Shown here: positions 1 through 11,470 of the stretch, piece after piece
How the letters are laid out: each line of letters opens with the position of its first letter
Position numbering within the stretch: position 1 is the first letter of the stretch
Assembly (NCBI GenBank): GCA_946800325.1
Contig: OX326958.1
Coordinates: 31,851,314 to 31,915,313, forward strand
Length of the DNA stretch: 64,000 nt
Reading direction: 5' to 3'
DNA from: Luzula sylvatica
Lineage: Eukaryota > Streptophyta > Magnoliopsida > Poales > Juncaceae
Notes under the pieces: generated by a model
What the model was told of the DNA's origin: nothing
Database searches by the model: none
What the model saw: only the letters and a program-made list of their open reading frames with translations
Translations under genes and position numbers: made by a program

Positions 1-1000
1 AATGGTGCATATTTTCTAACAAAGTTGATTTTACGTACCTACAAATCTCTTGTATCCTCTCCATTCCTCACACTAGTTCCTCTCCAGTTAAATACTGAAT
101 GGTTTGATAGTTCCTCTCCAATTGTTAAAAGAGCTGGACAGCATAAAAACGCCCTTTAAAAAATTCAGGAGTCAACCATTTCAGCAGTATTTTTTTTCTA
201 ATATAGCATTCATTTGTTCAAAATTTGCAAACATGATATTTTTCAAATTGTCGGTACAAGTTAGCAATTTACTTCAGTTTAAGGGTGCAGATATAATTTG
301 TAAACATGACATTTAAGTGGGCATAAATTAATGATTGAAAAAAAAGGTGTTATAATTTACTCAGTGCTGGACTCCTGTGTTCAAATGAAAAGAGAAATTT
401 AATCTTATCAAGATTTGGAGTCATTTTCATTGAATACGATGCAATTTCATATGCATCAATTTTTGAGGCTGTTTTATGTTGCCTCCATTGAGACTCCAAC
501 AAACTGATCAAGACTACCAAATTCTTTGGTCTCTCATTTTTTATCAAAATTATTTCTTTTTCGGTCCCACTTTTGTTAATTTATAATTTTAGTGTAGAAG
601 TTTTGTTCTCAGTATCTTGATTTGAATATTAGAATATCACAATTTGAGCCCAAGCTCAAATTTAGAGGAAAACACAATGAAAAGGTTTATTCTGATGATT
701 TTGATATTCTAATAATCACTCCTATTTAAACTATTCAATACACTTTCATAAAATCCACACGTATTATATTTATGATGTATACTTGGTAATTTTCAGTATT
801 TTAATTGGGCCCAAATAAAGTCCCTTAAAATGTTAAAATAATGAGAAATTATGTTTTATGTTTCAAAGCATGGGCCTAACTTGATTGTAATTCTGGCATT
901 CTCAATTTTTCTCTGTCACGAATGGGCTTTTACACCATTACAATTTAAATATCTACAAGTGTACAGACTTTTGATCGAAATAAGCAACACAAAGATCATA
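1..1000. other. AT-rich intergenic sequence, no gene seen
   Basis: Both strands hold only short open frames of low-complexity composition. No family motif, splice-supported frame or repeat boundary was recognised here. Confidence 0.5.
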
Positions 1001-1035
1001 TAATCAGAACCACAGAAAATCCTGATTTTTCCTGC

Positions 1036-1059
1036 AACGGTCAGAAATCCGAACGTTGG
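1036..1059 (+). promoter_or_regulatory. AACGG (MSA-like) motif plus GAACGTTGG
   Basis: AACGG at 1036-1040 is the core of the mitosis-specific activator bound by three-repeat MYB proteins in plants. It is followed 10 bases later by GAACGTTGG. The same pair occurs at 18160-18203. Function is inferred only from the motif. Confidence 0.3.
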
Positions 1060-1540
1060 ATCCTGCGCCTCCTTCTCCTTATATTCTCCCCCAACCCTTC
1101 CTTCTCCTCATTCTTCTTACCAGATTATTCTTTCTCTCAATTTCCTCATTCTTCTTACCCCAGAGAATTAGGTAGTGCCTCCATTGTTGACATAGAAGAT
1201 ACAATCTCAGCACATATACCTTGGTCCTTGTCCATCTCCTTGGGCCATCACGAAGGTCGATTTGTACTTCTATTTACACTATGCTTCGCTTCGATCTTCA
1301 TATTCGATTCATCTTTTTCTTAAGATCACGTAATGACTTTTTGGTTCTTTTTTGTGCATAGAACGACCAAAACAGAGGCTCGCGAACAAGAAGGTCATTA
1401 CTGTTTGGCGGAGAATCGAGTTGCAAGACAGAGACGCCATTGCTTACTTGGCTTCTCTTGCTGCCTTACCGTTCAATCGAGTACTCAGAGAGGTCCGTTC
1501 TGTAATTTTACACAAGGGCTTCTTTGCAATTTCTCCTTCC

Positions 1541-1935
1541 ATTCTTTTTTGCAATTTTACCATTTAATCAATGGATGTTTTATGACCCGAAACAGTTTCG
1601 AATTTTATGCTTATGAAGGGTGTTTCTACAATTTTTTCCTTCCACTATTTTGGTTTCTGAATTTTATGAATGGATTTTTTGAAACAGTTTCGAATTTTAC
1701 ATTTAATGAAGATGTCTTTTTGCAATTTCTCGTTCCATTCTTTTTTGCAATTTTACCATTTAATCATCAATGGATGTTTTACGACCCGAAATTGTTTCGA
1801 ATTTTACGCTTATGAAGGGTGTTTCTACAATTTTTTCCTTCCACTATTTTGGTTTCTGAATTTTATGAATGGATTTTTTTAAAACAGTTTCGAATTTTAC
1901 ATTTAATGAAGATGTCTTTTTGCAATTTTTTCTTC
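1541..1935. repeat. Direct duplication, unit about 199 bp
   Basis: Two adjacent, nearly identical copies of a T-rich segment. For example, the GCTTATGAAGGGTGTTTC block occurs near 1609 and again near 1808, and the following block near 1628 recurs near 1829. No coding potential is evident. Confidence 0.75.
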
Positions 1936-2109
1936 CATTATTTCGCTGTGTTTCTACAATTTTTCCCTTCCATCATTTAATGAAGTTAATGCCGTATACT
2001 CATTTCAAATTTTACTTTATAGTTTAAGGTTTCTGCATCTGAAATTTCATCATCAATGAAGACGCTAATGCAAGCTTCTAAGATCAAAGAAGAAGTGATC
2101 GGCAAAAAT

Positions 2110-2216
2110 TACTAATGTGTAATATTGTGTCTATGTATGTGTAATGTGTGTGCATAATCTGTGTAATCTGTGTGTGTGTAATCTGGGTGTGTGTGTGTGT
2201 AATCCGGGTAGTGTGT

Positions 2217-2267
<51 letters not shown>

Positions 2268-2275
2268 TGTGTGTG
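2110..2275. repeat. GT microsatellite and 36-base G run
   Basis: An interrupted (GT)n tract runs to 2230 and is followed directly by 36 consecutive G residues (2231-2266), then more GT. The proline-, glycine- or histidine-rich frames through it are compositional artefacts. The G-run length may not be reliable in the assembly. Confidence 0.9.
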
Positions 2276-2289
2276 TGTGGAAAAGAACC

Positions 2290-3673
2290 GGGCCTCGGGA
2301 GAACACGATATTTTAGTAGATTTAGATTTGAGAAAGTTGTTATTTTGTATGAATGAATATTTTTATTGATTTCAATATTATTATTGTTTTGAATTATTTA
2401 TTTCATTCATTTAAATGAAGGCGTGTTATTTACATTGATATTATTTCAAATATAGAGAACACGATGGACGAAGATAAATTTTTAATTATTTACATTGATG
2501 TTAGTTTTTATTTTTAACAATTAATTAAGATTGATATAGTTAACCATTTTTTTGTTTTTAACTGATTAATTAAGATCGATATAATTAACAAATTAATATA
2601 TGAGAGTCTTATCAATACATTTCATGATTAGAAAATGGTATTTTGGGGATTTTGATATAATTGCTCTAGATTTAGAAATACCAGCTCTAGAAATAGCGCT
2701 CCCCCTACAAATTATTGGAATAGTTCTTCTGTTAAAAAATTCGAAATACTTTGAGAGAATCTTCCTTATGTATCCCTTGCAATAAAAAATTACATTACCA
2801 GATCATGGTATATATATTATTTTTTCATAATAGAGCCGGAATTGCAATGAAGATCAGGCGTAAATGGGTAAGAATAATATGGAATAGAACTATATTGTAT
2901 TTTTTTTAATGAAATTAATTGTATTTTTCGTATTCAACAAATTTAGTATATCATATATGTTTAAATATTTGAAACTAATTCATATTTGTTGTTGTATAAG
3001 ACAATAAAACAGAATTCCTATATGCAAAATATCTTATATTTGTATCCGGATATTATCCATATTTGTTGTGATCATATCCTTATCAGAAAATAAATAAAAT
3101 GGATATAAAATGACCACTATCCGAACCGTATATGGTCCGTTGTGTCCTTATCCTTAATAGGAAGTATATTGTTTTCTCTACAAAGGTTTAAAATTGTAGT
3201 CTTAGCTCATACTAAAGTATTTTTTTACTATATATTTATTTATTTTGTTTTCTCTATCTACACTGAAATAGAATAATTAAGGTGAAAACAATGCATAACT
3301 TTTGAAATAATAATATGGTCACATTAATCGACCACGGATTTTACACAAATACATAAAGTTGTGTTGCATTTGGAATACATATTTAACTAATTATACCACA
3401 AACTTATGCAATTGTGTCAAATTTGTGATCGATTTACGTAATCATATCATTAATCTTAACTTTTGTGCATCAAAATCATGATATACATGCATCAAATTTG
3501 TGTTTGATTTATGTTCTACTTGCATATGCAAATAATCATGAAAATCATGATGTGCATCAAATCTGTGTAAGATAAACCATTAATTTTGTTTGTATAACAA
3601 TAAAATTAATGATGTATACTGTACGCAGTAATGAAACATTATTAATTTTGTTTGCATAACAATAAAATATTGG

Positions 3674-3715
<42 letters not shown>

Positions 3716-5740
3716 AAGTGATACTCTCTGATATTTTCATTAATTTTATAATAATGTGTGATATCTTGGGCCATTCATGAAAATTGCAGAAAATAGATTA
3801 TACAACATTTTAACACTTACATACATATTCAATCAATATTATATATTTATGTATATTATAGGCCAAATTTCATACGCTTACAAAATCCCAAAATTTCATC
3901 GTATATATCTTTCTAAAAATGTGAAATATCACGTATAAGTTATAACTAAGGTTGATAATTGAAATGGAGTTGCTCTCTTTTAATCAACTAGGAAAAATTG
4001 TCCGCGCTTCGCTGCGAATTCTTTGATATAATAGTCCATTGAATATGTTTTAAAAAAAAAATTATTTGTTATTTATTTTCTTCATAATACAAAATTAGAA
4101 ATTTAACTTTCTTATCAAAGAAATACAAAAATATTTAACCAAAATATAGTGTAATTAATAAATAAGTTCCATTTTTTACTAATTGTCTTGACAGAAAATA
4201 TATTAACCAAAAAAACTAACATTAGTATCATTAATTAAAAACATTAACCAAAAATATAGTCACCCAAGTACATATGAATTATGATGTTCCCTTTTCCTTC
4301 CTCATGTAAGCATAGTACATGCAAAAAAAATTTGGTAAAAAAAGTCACACAAGTACATATACATTGAACCATCGTAAATGGGAGAGAAGAGAAATAGGGG
4401 AGATGAAAGTCAAAGTAGGTGAATGGAATGAAGGGTGAGGATGTAATAATATATTGGTAAATGGTGAGATAAAAACAAACGTGGCCATCAAAGATGGACT
4501 CCAAACCATCGTAAATTTAATGGGAGGAGGAATTAATTAACATGTTGAATACATGGTAGTAGATAAGTAGGGTGGATAGCTAAAATAACTGATAATATAA
4601 TTATTTTTATTTGTAAACTTTAAATGAATCTTTAGTTCACTAATAGCATTAAGAGTATATTCTATATTAAATAATAAAAAATAATAATGAAAATGAAATT
4701 CTTTAGTTCACTAAATGGACATTAACGGCATGGGTATCTATGATATTTTAAGACTTCTATTGATGATATCCATGATTTTTTTCTTCTGGATATCAATCAA
4801 GTAAATATTTGTACTTCTTTCGTGCTTATCAAAAACGTAAATTAAAGTTTCTATTTCCTTCTAGTTTATATAAGCATTTACGGCGATGTCCCTGAATAGC
4901 AGAGAGGAAAAGTAGCGGAATTCATATTATTTCGTGCTTAGCAAAAACTTCTTATATTTCATGCTTCCTAAAAAAAACAACATTTGTAGATTCTCTTTAA
5001 CCCCCACTTTTTATTATGTTTTTAAAAATGAGTATTTTGCCTTTATAATTTTATTTTCTAAATCTCCATAATTTAATAAGTAATACATAGCTATTAAAAT
5101 ACTATACAATAATACAATGATTATTAAAAAAAAATGTAATAAAAGAATACTAACAAATTTGCTCATAAATTTTATCTTTTTTATTTTTTTATTAGACATT
5201 AACGGTGTATCCTCGCATACCCTATTATCCTATCCTACCAAATTTGCTCATAAATTTGTTTATTTCTCAGACTGGACTCGAACTCTGATCTACCAACAAA
5301 GATTTTTTTTTTTTGAAGGAAAGGAGTATTGCTCCATTTCGTATTATAGGGGGTGAATATTACTCGAACCCTATTTTTTTTTTTTATTAATGATGTTATT
5401 GATGCATTTGTTAAAAAATATAAAATTACTTGTTAGTTTGGCCGTACGATTATGTTATTTTACTTGGTTCAAAATATTTCCAGCTACATACCATGTTGCA
5501 AGGATTCAAATACAAATATCGCATTTAATACGATATGAATACGACAATACGAGGATATCCAGTCCTTGCAACATATCATATATTAGTTAAGATATGATGA
5601 ATAATAACTTGTAGAACATTTGCATGAATTAATTAATATAATTTATTTGTTAATTATATATCACATATTAATAAATTTAAGTATATAAAGGATGTTTAGG
5701 TGAAATATGGGGGCACCTTACATATCTCCATATATTTGAG
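2290..5740. other. AT-rich intergenic region, no gene recognised
   Basis: About 3.4 kb of AT-rich sequence without a recognisable coding exon. It contains an (AT)n microsatellite at 3677-3711. At about 3988-4015 there is a GC-rich patch (CCGCGCTTCGCTGCG) after CTAGG, of a type common at ends of degenerate plant repeats. A 15-base G run lies at 5743-5757. Confidence 0.5.
3677..3711. repeat. (AT)n microsatellite
   Basis: Uninterrupted AT dinucleotide repeat of about 35 bases. Confidence 0.95.
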
Positions 5741-5830
5741 GAGGGGGGGGGGGGGGGAGTATGAGAAATGGAGAGTGAGGGATACCAGTTTTAACAAATT
5801 AAAAAATCCGCTAAAAGTAAGATTGTTTAT

Positions 5831-6433
5831 ATGACTCGCACTACACAACATAATTCTCACTCAAAAAAACTGACAAAAAGAGGATGGGATCACCCGACGG
5901 CTTGCGTTTTATGCTCCGATTCACCTGAATGTGTAGATCACATATTTGCGTCATGCTCATTTACCTCGGAATGCTACAACAGAGTAGAACTCTCGATTTC
6001 CGTCTCCACAACAATGATGGCAATTTGAGAAGAAATATACAAGAGGGAAAAAAAATAAATCAATGAGAATACCAAGGACAATGAAACACGATTGTGGGTT
6101 GCGGCGATATGGTGCATATGAAAGGAAATAAATAATAGAATTTTCAACAAGAAAGCCAAAATGCCGGTTTTGTTAACACAAGAAATTAGAGATTTTAATA
6201 TATTTTGGAAGATGGGATTATCGTTAACAAATAGTCATTTCAATTTTTCTGGTTCTTACGTTAGATTATTTACTGCGTGAAAGACAACTGTAATAGGGTA
6301 TAGAGTTGCGTAGGCATCTCTAAAATAATGTCCGTAAAAATGTCTTGAGTTCAATTCAAAAAAAAATGTCTTGAGTTAATAATTAAAGAACATGAAGAGC
6401 AAGTTTCGTGCTCTAGGTTCCTCAAAAAAAAAA
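5831..6433 (+). pseudogene. LINE retrotransposon 3' remnant (RT zinc-binding domain)
   Basis: The plus-strand frame from 5831 gives LTKRGWDHPTACVLCSDS followed by CVDHIFASCSF. This is the Cys/His pattern of the zinc-binding region at the C-terminus of plant L1-type LINE reverse transcriptases. Downstream, after a frame change, WVAAIWCI, a stop and KEINNRIFNKKA match the usual terminal W..IW.IW.ERN.RIF block, with a stop where Trp is expected. The sequence ends in an A-run at about 6425-6433, as expected for a LINE tail. It is 5'-truncated and dead. The left boundary is uncertain. Confidence 0.75.
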
Positions 6434-6920
6434 CAAATTAAAAAAATCCGGACTCTCAGTGAGTTCTGCTATTTTGTTTGAAACTTGCATTTTTTTTTGT
6501 TAAGAAATTTTCTAAGGTGTATATGATTCAAAATTTTCCTATGTTTAACATTGAAATAAGTAAATTTTATAGGTACCTTCGCAGAACATCAAAATATCAC
6601 TCATATCCTTGAAAACATAAAATCACAGATGGCCCTGAAAATAAGAGATATCATGAAAATCTAATATGTGGTTGATTCAACATGTATCTTCCTCTTGCAT
6701 TCTCCCATCAAAAACATGGAAGCACCGAGGAAGAATATTAGGGATGATATATCAATCAATCCACATAACAAATTAATGTATTAAATCAGCCGAATTTCAA
6801 AAAAAATGGAATTCTCCCATTTTTCCTTTATTTTATTTCCATCCTAAATTCACAACAAAAATTACAATATCTAAAATTTAAAAGTAAAAAGACATAATAT
6901 AGTATAATCGAGTTCGAGAC
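6434..6920. other. Intergenic, likely 3' flank of the DUF1677 gene
   Basis: AT-rich sequence with no recognisable coding segment. It lies between the LINE tail and the stop codon of the minus-strand DUF1677 gene, so part is probably that gene's 3' untranslated region. Confidence 0.5.
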
Positions 6921-7381
6921 TTAATCAGCAGTTAACGGCCTTAAACTGCTGGTGCTGGCGGCATCGACATCCAATTTCCGGCGAGGGCTGGCCGGAGCAG
7001 ATCGTGATTTTCTCAACAGATTTCTCACGGCAGTGATCAAATGATCTGCTGTGGGCGACCGCACAGCACGGCAAAAGCTGACGTGGCGCTGCAACGCCTC
7101 TTCAGATGATATCGCAGATTCAATTGATCTGGCCATCTCCTCCTCCACTGCCTCTCCACAAAGTCCACAGATCCACCTCCCATTATACCTGTGTCGACAA
7201 AACACAAATTTGAATTCGAAAAAAATCGAAAAAGTATAAAATCGCAATTCGATCGTCGGAATCGGAATTACCTGGCACGGACGAGGGAGATATATTCCGG
7301 CGTACACTCCTCGGTCAATCCACAGCACTCGCACGACGCCGACTCCACCTCCTCTTGAAATTGAGCCACAACAATCGACAT
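6921..7381 (-). CDS. DUF1677 family protein, two exons
   Basis: Two exons give 125 residues: 7381-7272 and 7188-6921, joined by an 83-bp GT-AG intron that splits an Arg codon. The start MSIVVAQFQEEVESASCECC is the first ATG in frame. The protein has the paired Cys motifs of the plant DUF1677 family: CECCGLTEECTPEYI at residues about 17-31 and YNGRWICGLCGEAVEEEMAR at about 38-57. The tail is Ser/Arg-rich and low complexity. The Cys pairs suggest metal binding, but the biochemical role of the family is not established. Length and exon layout look intact. An unspliced reading would replace the N-terminus with an intron-encoded stretch and lose the first Cys motif, which is why this start was chosen. 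Confidence 0.88.
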
Positions 7382-8124
7382 GGATTCGGTTAAGAAATCA
7401 GTAATTAAGCAAAATTAACCCTTTAAAACAGCAAAATCACTCAAAAGCTTAGATTGAATTGTGTAATTCCGAGGTTTTTCCTCCCCCCTCTCGTACTCTC
7501 TCTGAAGACCCCATGGTCGGAGGTTAGAGAGCGTAACTACCTCCCCCCTTCTCTCTCTGTAATGTACACCGAAGAACAAACTCGATGCTTATAATGGCGA
7601 TAGAGTAGTCATCGTCACTCATCACATCAGTGGACTCCACAGCAATCATTGAACAACAAATTCAATAATACTTTAACAAAACCCGGTCCACAGCAAAAAT
7701 CTCCCATCGGTGCACGCCATGAATGCCTAGGCCGCCATGGAACCCCCACCGGATAAGCAAGCATTATATGCTAGATCTCAGTGATCCGTCGCCATCGTCA
7801 TCGCTATCGTCCTTCCTCCACAAGTCGCCGTTATGGATGGACGTACGAGATTGGGCCAGGTGGCTAGACCTGTGGACAACGATTTTCTGTGGCGTGAATG
7901 GATGTGTGGTCTGTGTGGGCGAAAGAGTAATGAGAAGTGTATTCCAAAGTACAGCTAATAATTATTGAAGAGGTCGCTATCGACGTCCACGATGCGGGAC
8001 CCCTTTATATTAATTATTAATACGTCCATATATTTTTTTCTTCCCATCAAAATGGGTGAATAGGGTGATATTTTCAAAAACTTCTTTTGTATACTATCAT
8101 GTTTACACATTTTTCTACTTCATA
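7382..8124. other. DUF1677 upstream region and intergenic DNA
   Basis: The first ~250 bases are CT-rich and resemble a 5' untranslated region or promoter of the minus-strand DUF1677 gene. A moderately GC-rich stretch (7700-8000) holds an 81-codon open frame, but it matches no family I recognise and has no splice or repeat support. Confidence 0.4.
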
Positions 8125-8132
8125 GCCATGTA

Positions 8133-8366
8133 CTGGGGCGGAAAATCGAATATATGAGGTGATTTTGTTTTTTTGGAAAGTGATAAATATGATAAATTTG
8201 TAAGTATTTCACAAAGATTAGTGTAGTCTAGTGGTAAAATTATTGTTTGGGAGATTGGAGGTCTTGAGTTCAAGACCCTCAAGACACATATTTTGATTTA
8301 TTTTTTATTTCGGCCCCCCCTATAAAATCCGGCCCCTCCTATATTTGGATCCTGGATCCGCCCCTG
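8133..8366. mobile_element. Short hAT-type MITE, 234 bp, with 8-bp target duplication
   Basis: The segment begins CTGGGGCGGA and ends with the reverse complement of CAGGGGCGGATCCAGGATCC, so the first ten bases form terminal inverted repeats with one mismatch. It is flanked by perfect 8-bp direct repeats, GCCATGTA at 8125-8132 and 8367-8374, the target-site length of hAT elements. It encodes no protein and must have moved with a transposase supplied in trans. The interior contains tRNA-promoter-like boxes. Confidence 0.8.
8222..8280 (+). other. tRNA-like (SINE-type) core inside the MITE
   Basis: TAGTCTAGTGG at 8224-8234 resembles an RNA polymerase III A box, and GAGTTCAAGACC at 8266-8277 resembles a B box, at tRNA-like spacing. 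The sequence does not fold into a complete tRNA by eye. It could be a captured tRNA or SINE fragment, or a chance match. Confidence 0.4.
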
Positions 8367-8706
8367 GCCATGTAATGTATCAAAGTAATAATACATGATT
8401 TTTTTTTAAAGAAATCGAATATATGAGTAATATCGGTATGAACTCTAAATGCACAACATCAATAAAAATACAACGCGTGACAACTTAAGAATGTAAATTC
8501 ATGGACACGTGAGTACATGTTCATGACACTCCAAATACACTCTATCAATTAAAAAAATCAATTGTCACGCGCTACTTTCTTATTGTTGACGTGCACATTA
8601 GAATGCATACTCTTTTACTTTTTTGGAAATATAAAAAAAATCGAATTTCATGTGTATCTTTGTACCCTCTCTTGAGTAATGATGATACTATTTCTATTTT
8701 TTTTTT

Positions 8707-8824
8707 TTCTGAATTATATTCATCTGCCACACGATAGACAACTAGTGAATATATTTCTATTCATTTTTTATTTTATGCAATCTTTGCATGTTGTCTGTCG
8801 CATGGCAGTGAATATAATTCGGAA
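8707..8824. repeat. Inverted repeat, ~35-bp arms, 47-bp loop
   Basis: The arm at 8707-8742 and the arm at 8790-8824 are reverse complements with a few mismatches (GAATTATATTCA and ATAGACAAC in the left arm pair with the right). A transcript would form a long hairpin. It could be a tiny fold-back MITE or a small-RNA precursor. Confidence 0.65.
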
Positions 8825-8829
8825 AATAA

Positions 8830-10450
8830 AATTGGCTTCCTATCACTATGTCTTCTAAAATGTGAAATTTCATGATACTATTATTAAATTCATATTAAAA
8901 TTCAAAATATAAATTTATTAAAGTGTCATTAAGTGCGTAGTCATTAGTAATATGTCAGTAATATGATATTTATAATATATTTTTTTATATATTTAATCAT
9001 TTAGTGTCACGAAATAATTGTTTGTCCTTGACTTATTATAAACTATACCTTAATATCTTGAGAAGAAAAATGAACTTCTTTTTTTCTATTTATTTGATTC
9101 ATAAATTATTATAATGAACATGTGAAATCAAAGGACACTACTTGAATATTGTTGCCGGTATATGTGAAGAAATGATCAAAAAGGTTGTATTTGCTAGAGA
9201 ATTGGGAGTTACACGACTACTTAACTCGTGGATTCACTGCATATACCAATTTAATTTTTTATCGTCGTGATAATGGTCTACTTCTTCACATTCACAACGC
9301 AACGCATGCAGTTATTTGATAGACATAAAATCATGATATACATTTCGGGTACTAGCTAAAACATTATGTATGTCTGGTGGAGATCGGGCGGGACACCAAA
9401 TTCATGTATCTTTACCGATTAATATATTTCTCAATGTTGGAGTTGATCATAAAGAGATACCACTTCCTCATAAATTGATCTTGAATCGGGATCTTTTAGC
9501 TTCACTTTATCTAAGTTTTGTGAATCTCTCTTAATTTTCTTCCAAAAATCATTAATGAAATAAATATTATTTTCAAAACTCTCGGAGATATATTAAGTAA
9601 CTACTATATTAAACCGAAAAAGAAATAGTAGATATTTAACGCAAAATTTAATTAGGGAATATTCGTGACATTTCAAAGGCTTTATAAGGATACTCGTAAA
9701 ATTTCATATTTTTAAATAAATGTTGTCATGTTATGTATAACTGGACAATTATGATTATTACTTCAGAAAATATATCTCAATACAATTGTTATATTAAATT
9801 TTGTATTAATGTTAAATTCAAATCGTTATGATGTATAAAATGACAACTATATTTTTTAGGAGAATCAACTGATTCATAGAATCAAATGATTTGATGAAAT
9901 GGATTCGACGAATGTTATTGCATTATTGCCAAAATTGCTAATAAAACTATGAATAATTCATAACTCGATAATAAAAATATATGATGTATTTTTTAAAATC
10001 ACCCCATAACATTAACATTATTACTATTATAGTGTATATTTTAGCAAATTAAACAATGCAAACAAAGTGAAATAAAATGTGGTGAGTAGATAGTAGTAGA
10101 AACCACAAGTAAGAAGAAATTGATAACCTTACAAGTCTAGCTAGAGAATTCACGTTTGTTTTTTCTGCAATTATTTAATCTGGTCCGCTTAATTTTACAT
10201 CATATATTTCATTAAATTAATTTAAACATGCATATCTTCCATTAAATAATACAAATCCACGCCCTCGCAATTCAACGCTAAGATCTCTTCTCATATAACA
10301 ATCAACGGTCCAGATTCATCTAATTTTTCAATTATTCAACCAATTATCCACGCCCACGAGTCCCCCAGATAAAATATAAATAATACTTGTTTACTTTAAC
10401 ATGGTTATTTTTACTATCTTCTACTAATCATATCGTGGCGTTGTTTCGAT
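8830..10450. other. AT-rich intergenic region, no gene seen
   Basis: No coding exon, transposon boundary or RNA gene was recognised. The last few hundred bases are probably the promoter of the CID7-like gene. Confidence 0.45.
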
Positions 10451-10554
10451 ATGACGTGTCAGGATTATGTAGAGAGGAGTAGAAAATGAAGGTGGACAAT
10501 GAATAGAAGGGGGTAAGGATGAGCTGAGGCGATCGTAAACGAGAGGAGAGGAGA

Positions 10555-11470
10555 GGTACGGTGTGTTTGTTTCACTCTCTCTCTCTTCTCTCTCTCTCTC
10601 TCTATGCGTTGGGGAGTTCTTCTGCCAAGCTAGGGTTTGAAAGTTCGATTGAATTTCGAGGCAATCTTAACATAATTGTATTGACAATCAGCAAGGAAGA
10701 TCGAATTCCTTTTTGTTGTTGTTGTTGTATCTGTCTGATCGATCTGAGCAAAGGTGTGGATTTATTTGCTTATTTTGAGATTTAATTGACGGATTTTGTT
10801 GTCTTATGTAGAATTGAGTTGTGTTTTGTACTGTACTGGACCTGGTAGTGGATACATTTTTTTTTTAATTTTTATTGAGTTGAATTGTGTTTTATAATGC
10901 AAATTTGTGAATTTGTTTTTGTATTTCGTACTTTAGTGTGGCAATATCGTTAGATCGGTTCGAATTTCTCAAATAAATTGATAGATATTGAGAATTTTGT
11001 GGATAGTGTTCATTTGAAGCAGACTTTGATATGAATGGTATTCAATTTAAGTAGAGTTTGATATGAATGCTTGATTTTATTTAGATTTAGTTCAAACAGA
11101 TATGAGTACAGTATTACAGAACATGATGGAAAAATATAAAAGCAAATTCGTTTGTTCAATTTCATATTTGTTTATATTTTTAATCGGAGTGGAGAGCAAA
11201 ATACTCTTTTCTTCTTACAAAAATCAAAATATTTACAGGGAGTTTGTTTTTTCTTTATGTTATCATTCATCTTACTTCTGTCTGCATAATCTTTTGCCGC
11301 TTTCATAAATTCAATTTTTATTGCTATTAGTTTCTCTGCAAGTCGTATATAACTCATATTTGCCATTCTTAACTCTACAGATTTGGAGCTCTCACTCGCA
11401 TGAAATATCTTTTTTCTGATTATAAACATCAAAAATCTGTGATTATTACCTAAAATATTTAGACAAAACA
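10555..11470 (+). other. Probable 5' leader exon and leader intron of the CID7-like gene
   Basis: A CT-rich stretch (10572-10605) typical of plant leaders is followed by a good donor (AAAG|GTGTGG after 10753). A T-rich stretch then ends in an acceptor at 11461-11462, eight bases before the ATG at 11471. A leader intron of about 700 bp fits the absence of coding sequence here. The exact transcription start is unknown. Confidence 0.45.

Larger units (their letters stand above)
1000..2110 (+). other. Unassigned transcript-like locus A
   Basis: The stretch resembles a plant 5' region: a pyrimidine-rich leader (about 1070-1170), then a possible intron acceptor before about 1361 and a short open segment rich in Arg and Lys (about 1361-1500). 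No protein family is recognised, and the frames soon run into a tandem T-rich repeat. It shares an AACGG/GAACGTTGG motif pair and a downstream GT/poly-G tract with the locus at 18.1-19.3 kb, so the two may be diverged copies of one element or gene remnant. Function unknown. Confidence 0.3.

Noticed and set aside
1333..1882. 70-160-codon Phe-rich frames in locus A
   Set aside because: Most of their length is the T-rich direct duplication, and no protein family is matched.
7723..7968. 81-codon frame containing Trp-rich stretches
   Set aside because: No recognised domain, no homologous neighbour and no splice support. A CGLCG-like phrase in another frame is too short to call a DUF1677 duplicate.
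8222..8300. Functional tRNA gene
   Set aside because: Only A- and B-box-like stretches are present. A complete cloverleaf with acceptor and anticodon stems could not be formed by eye.
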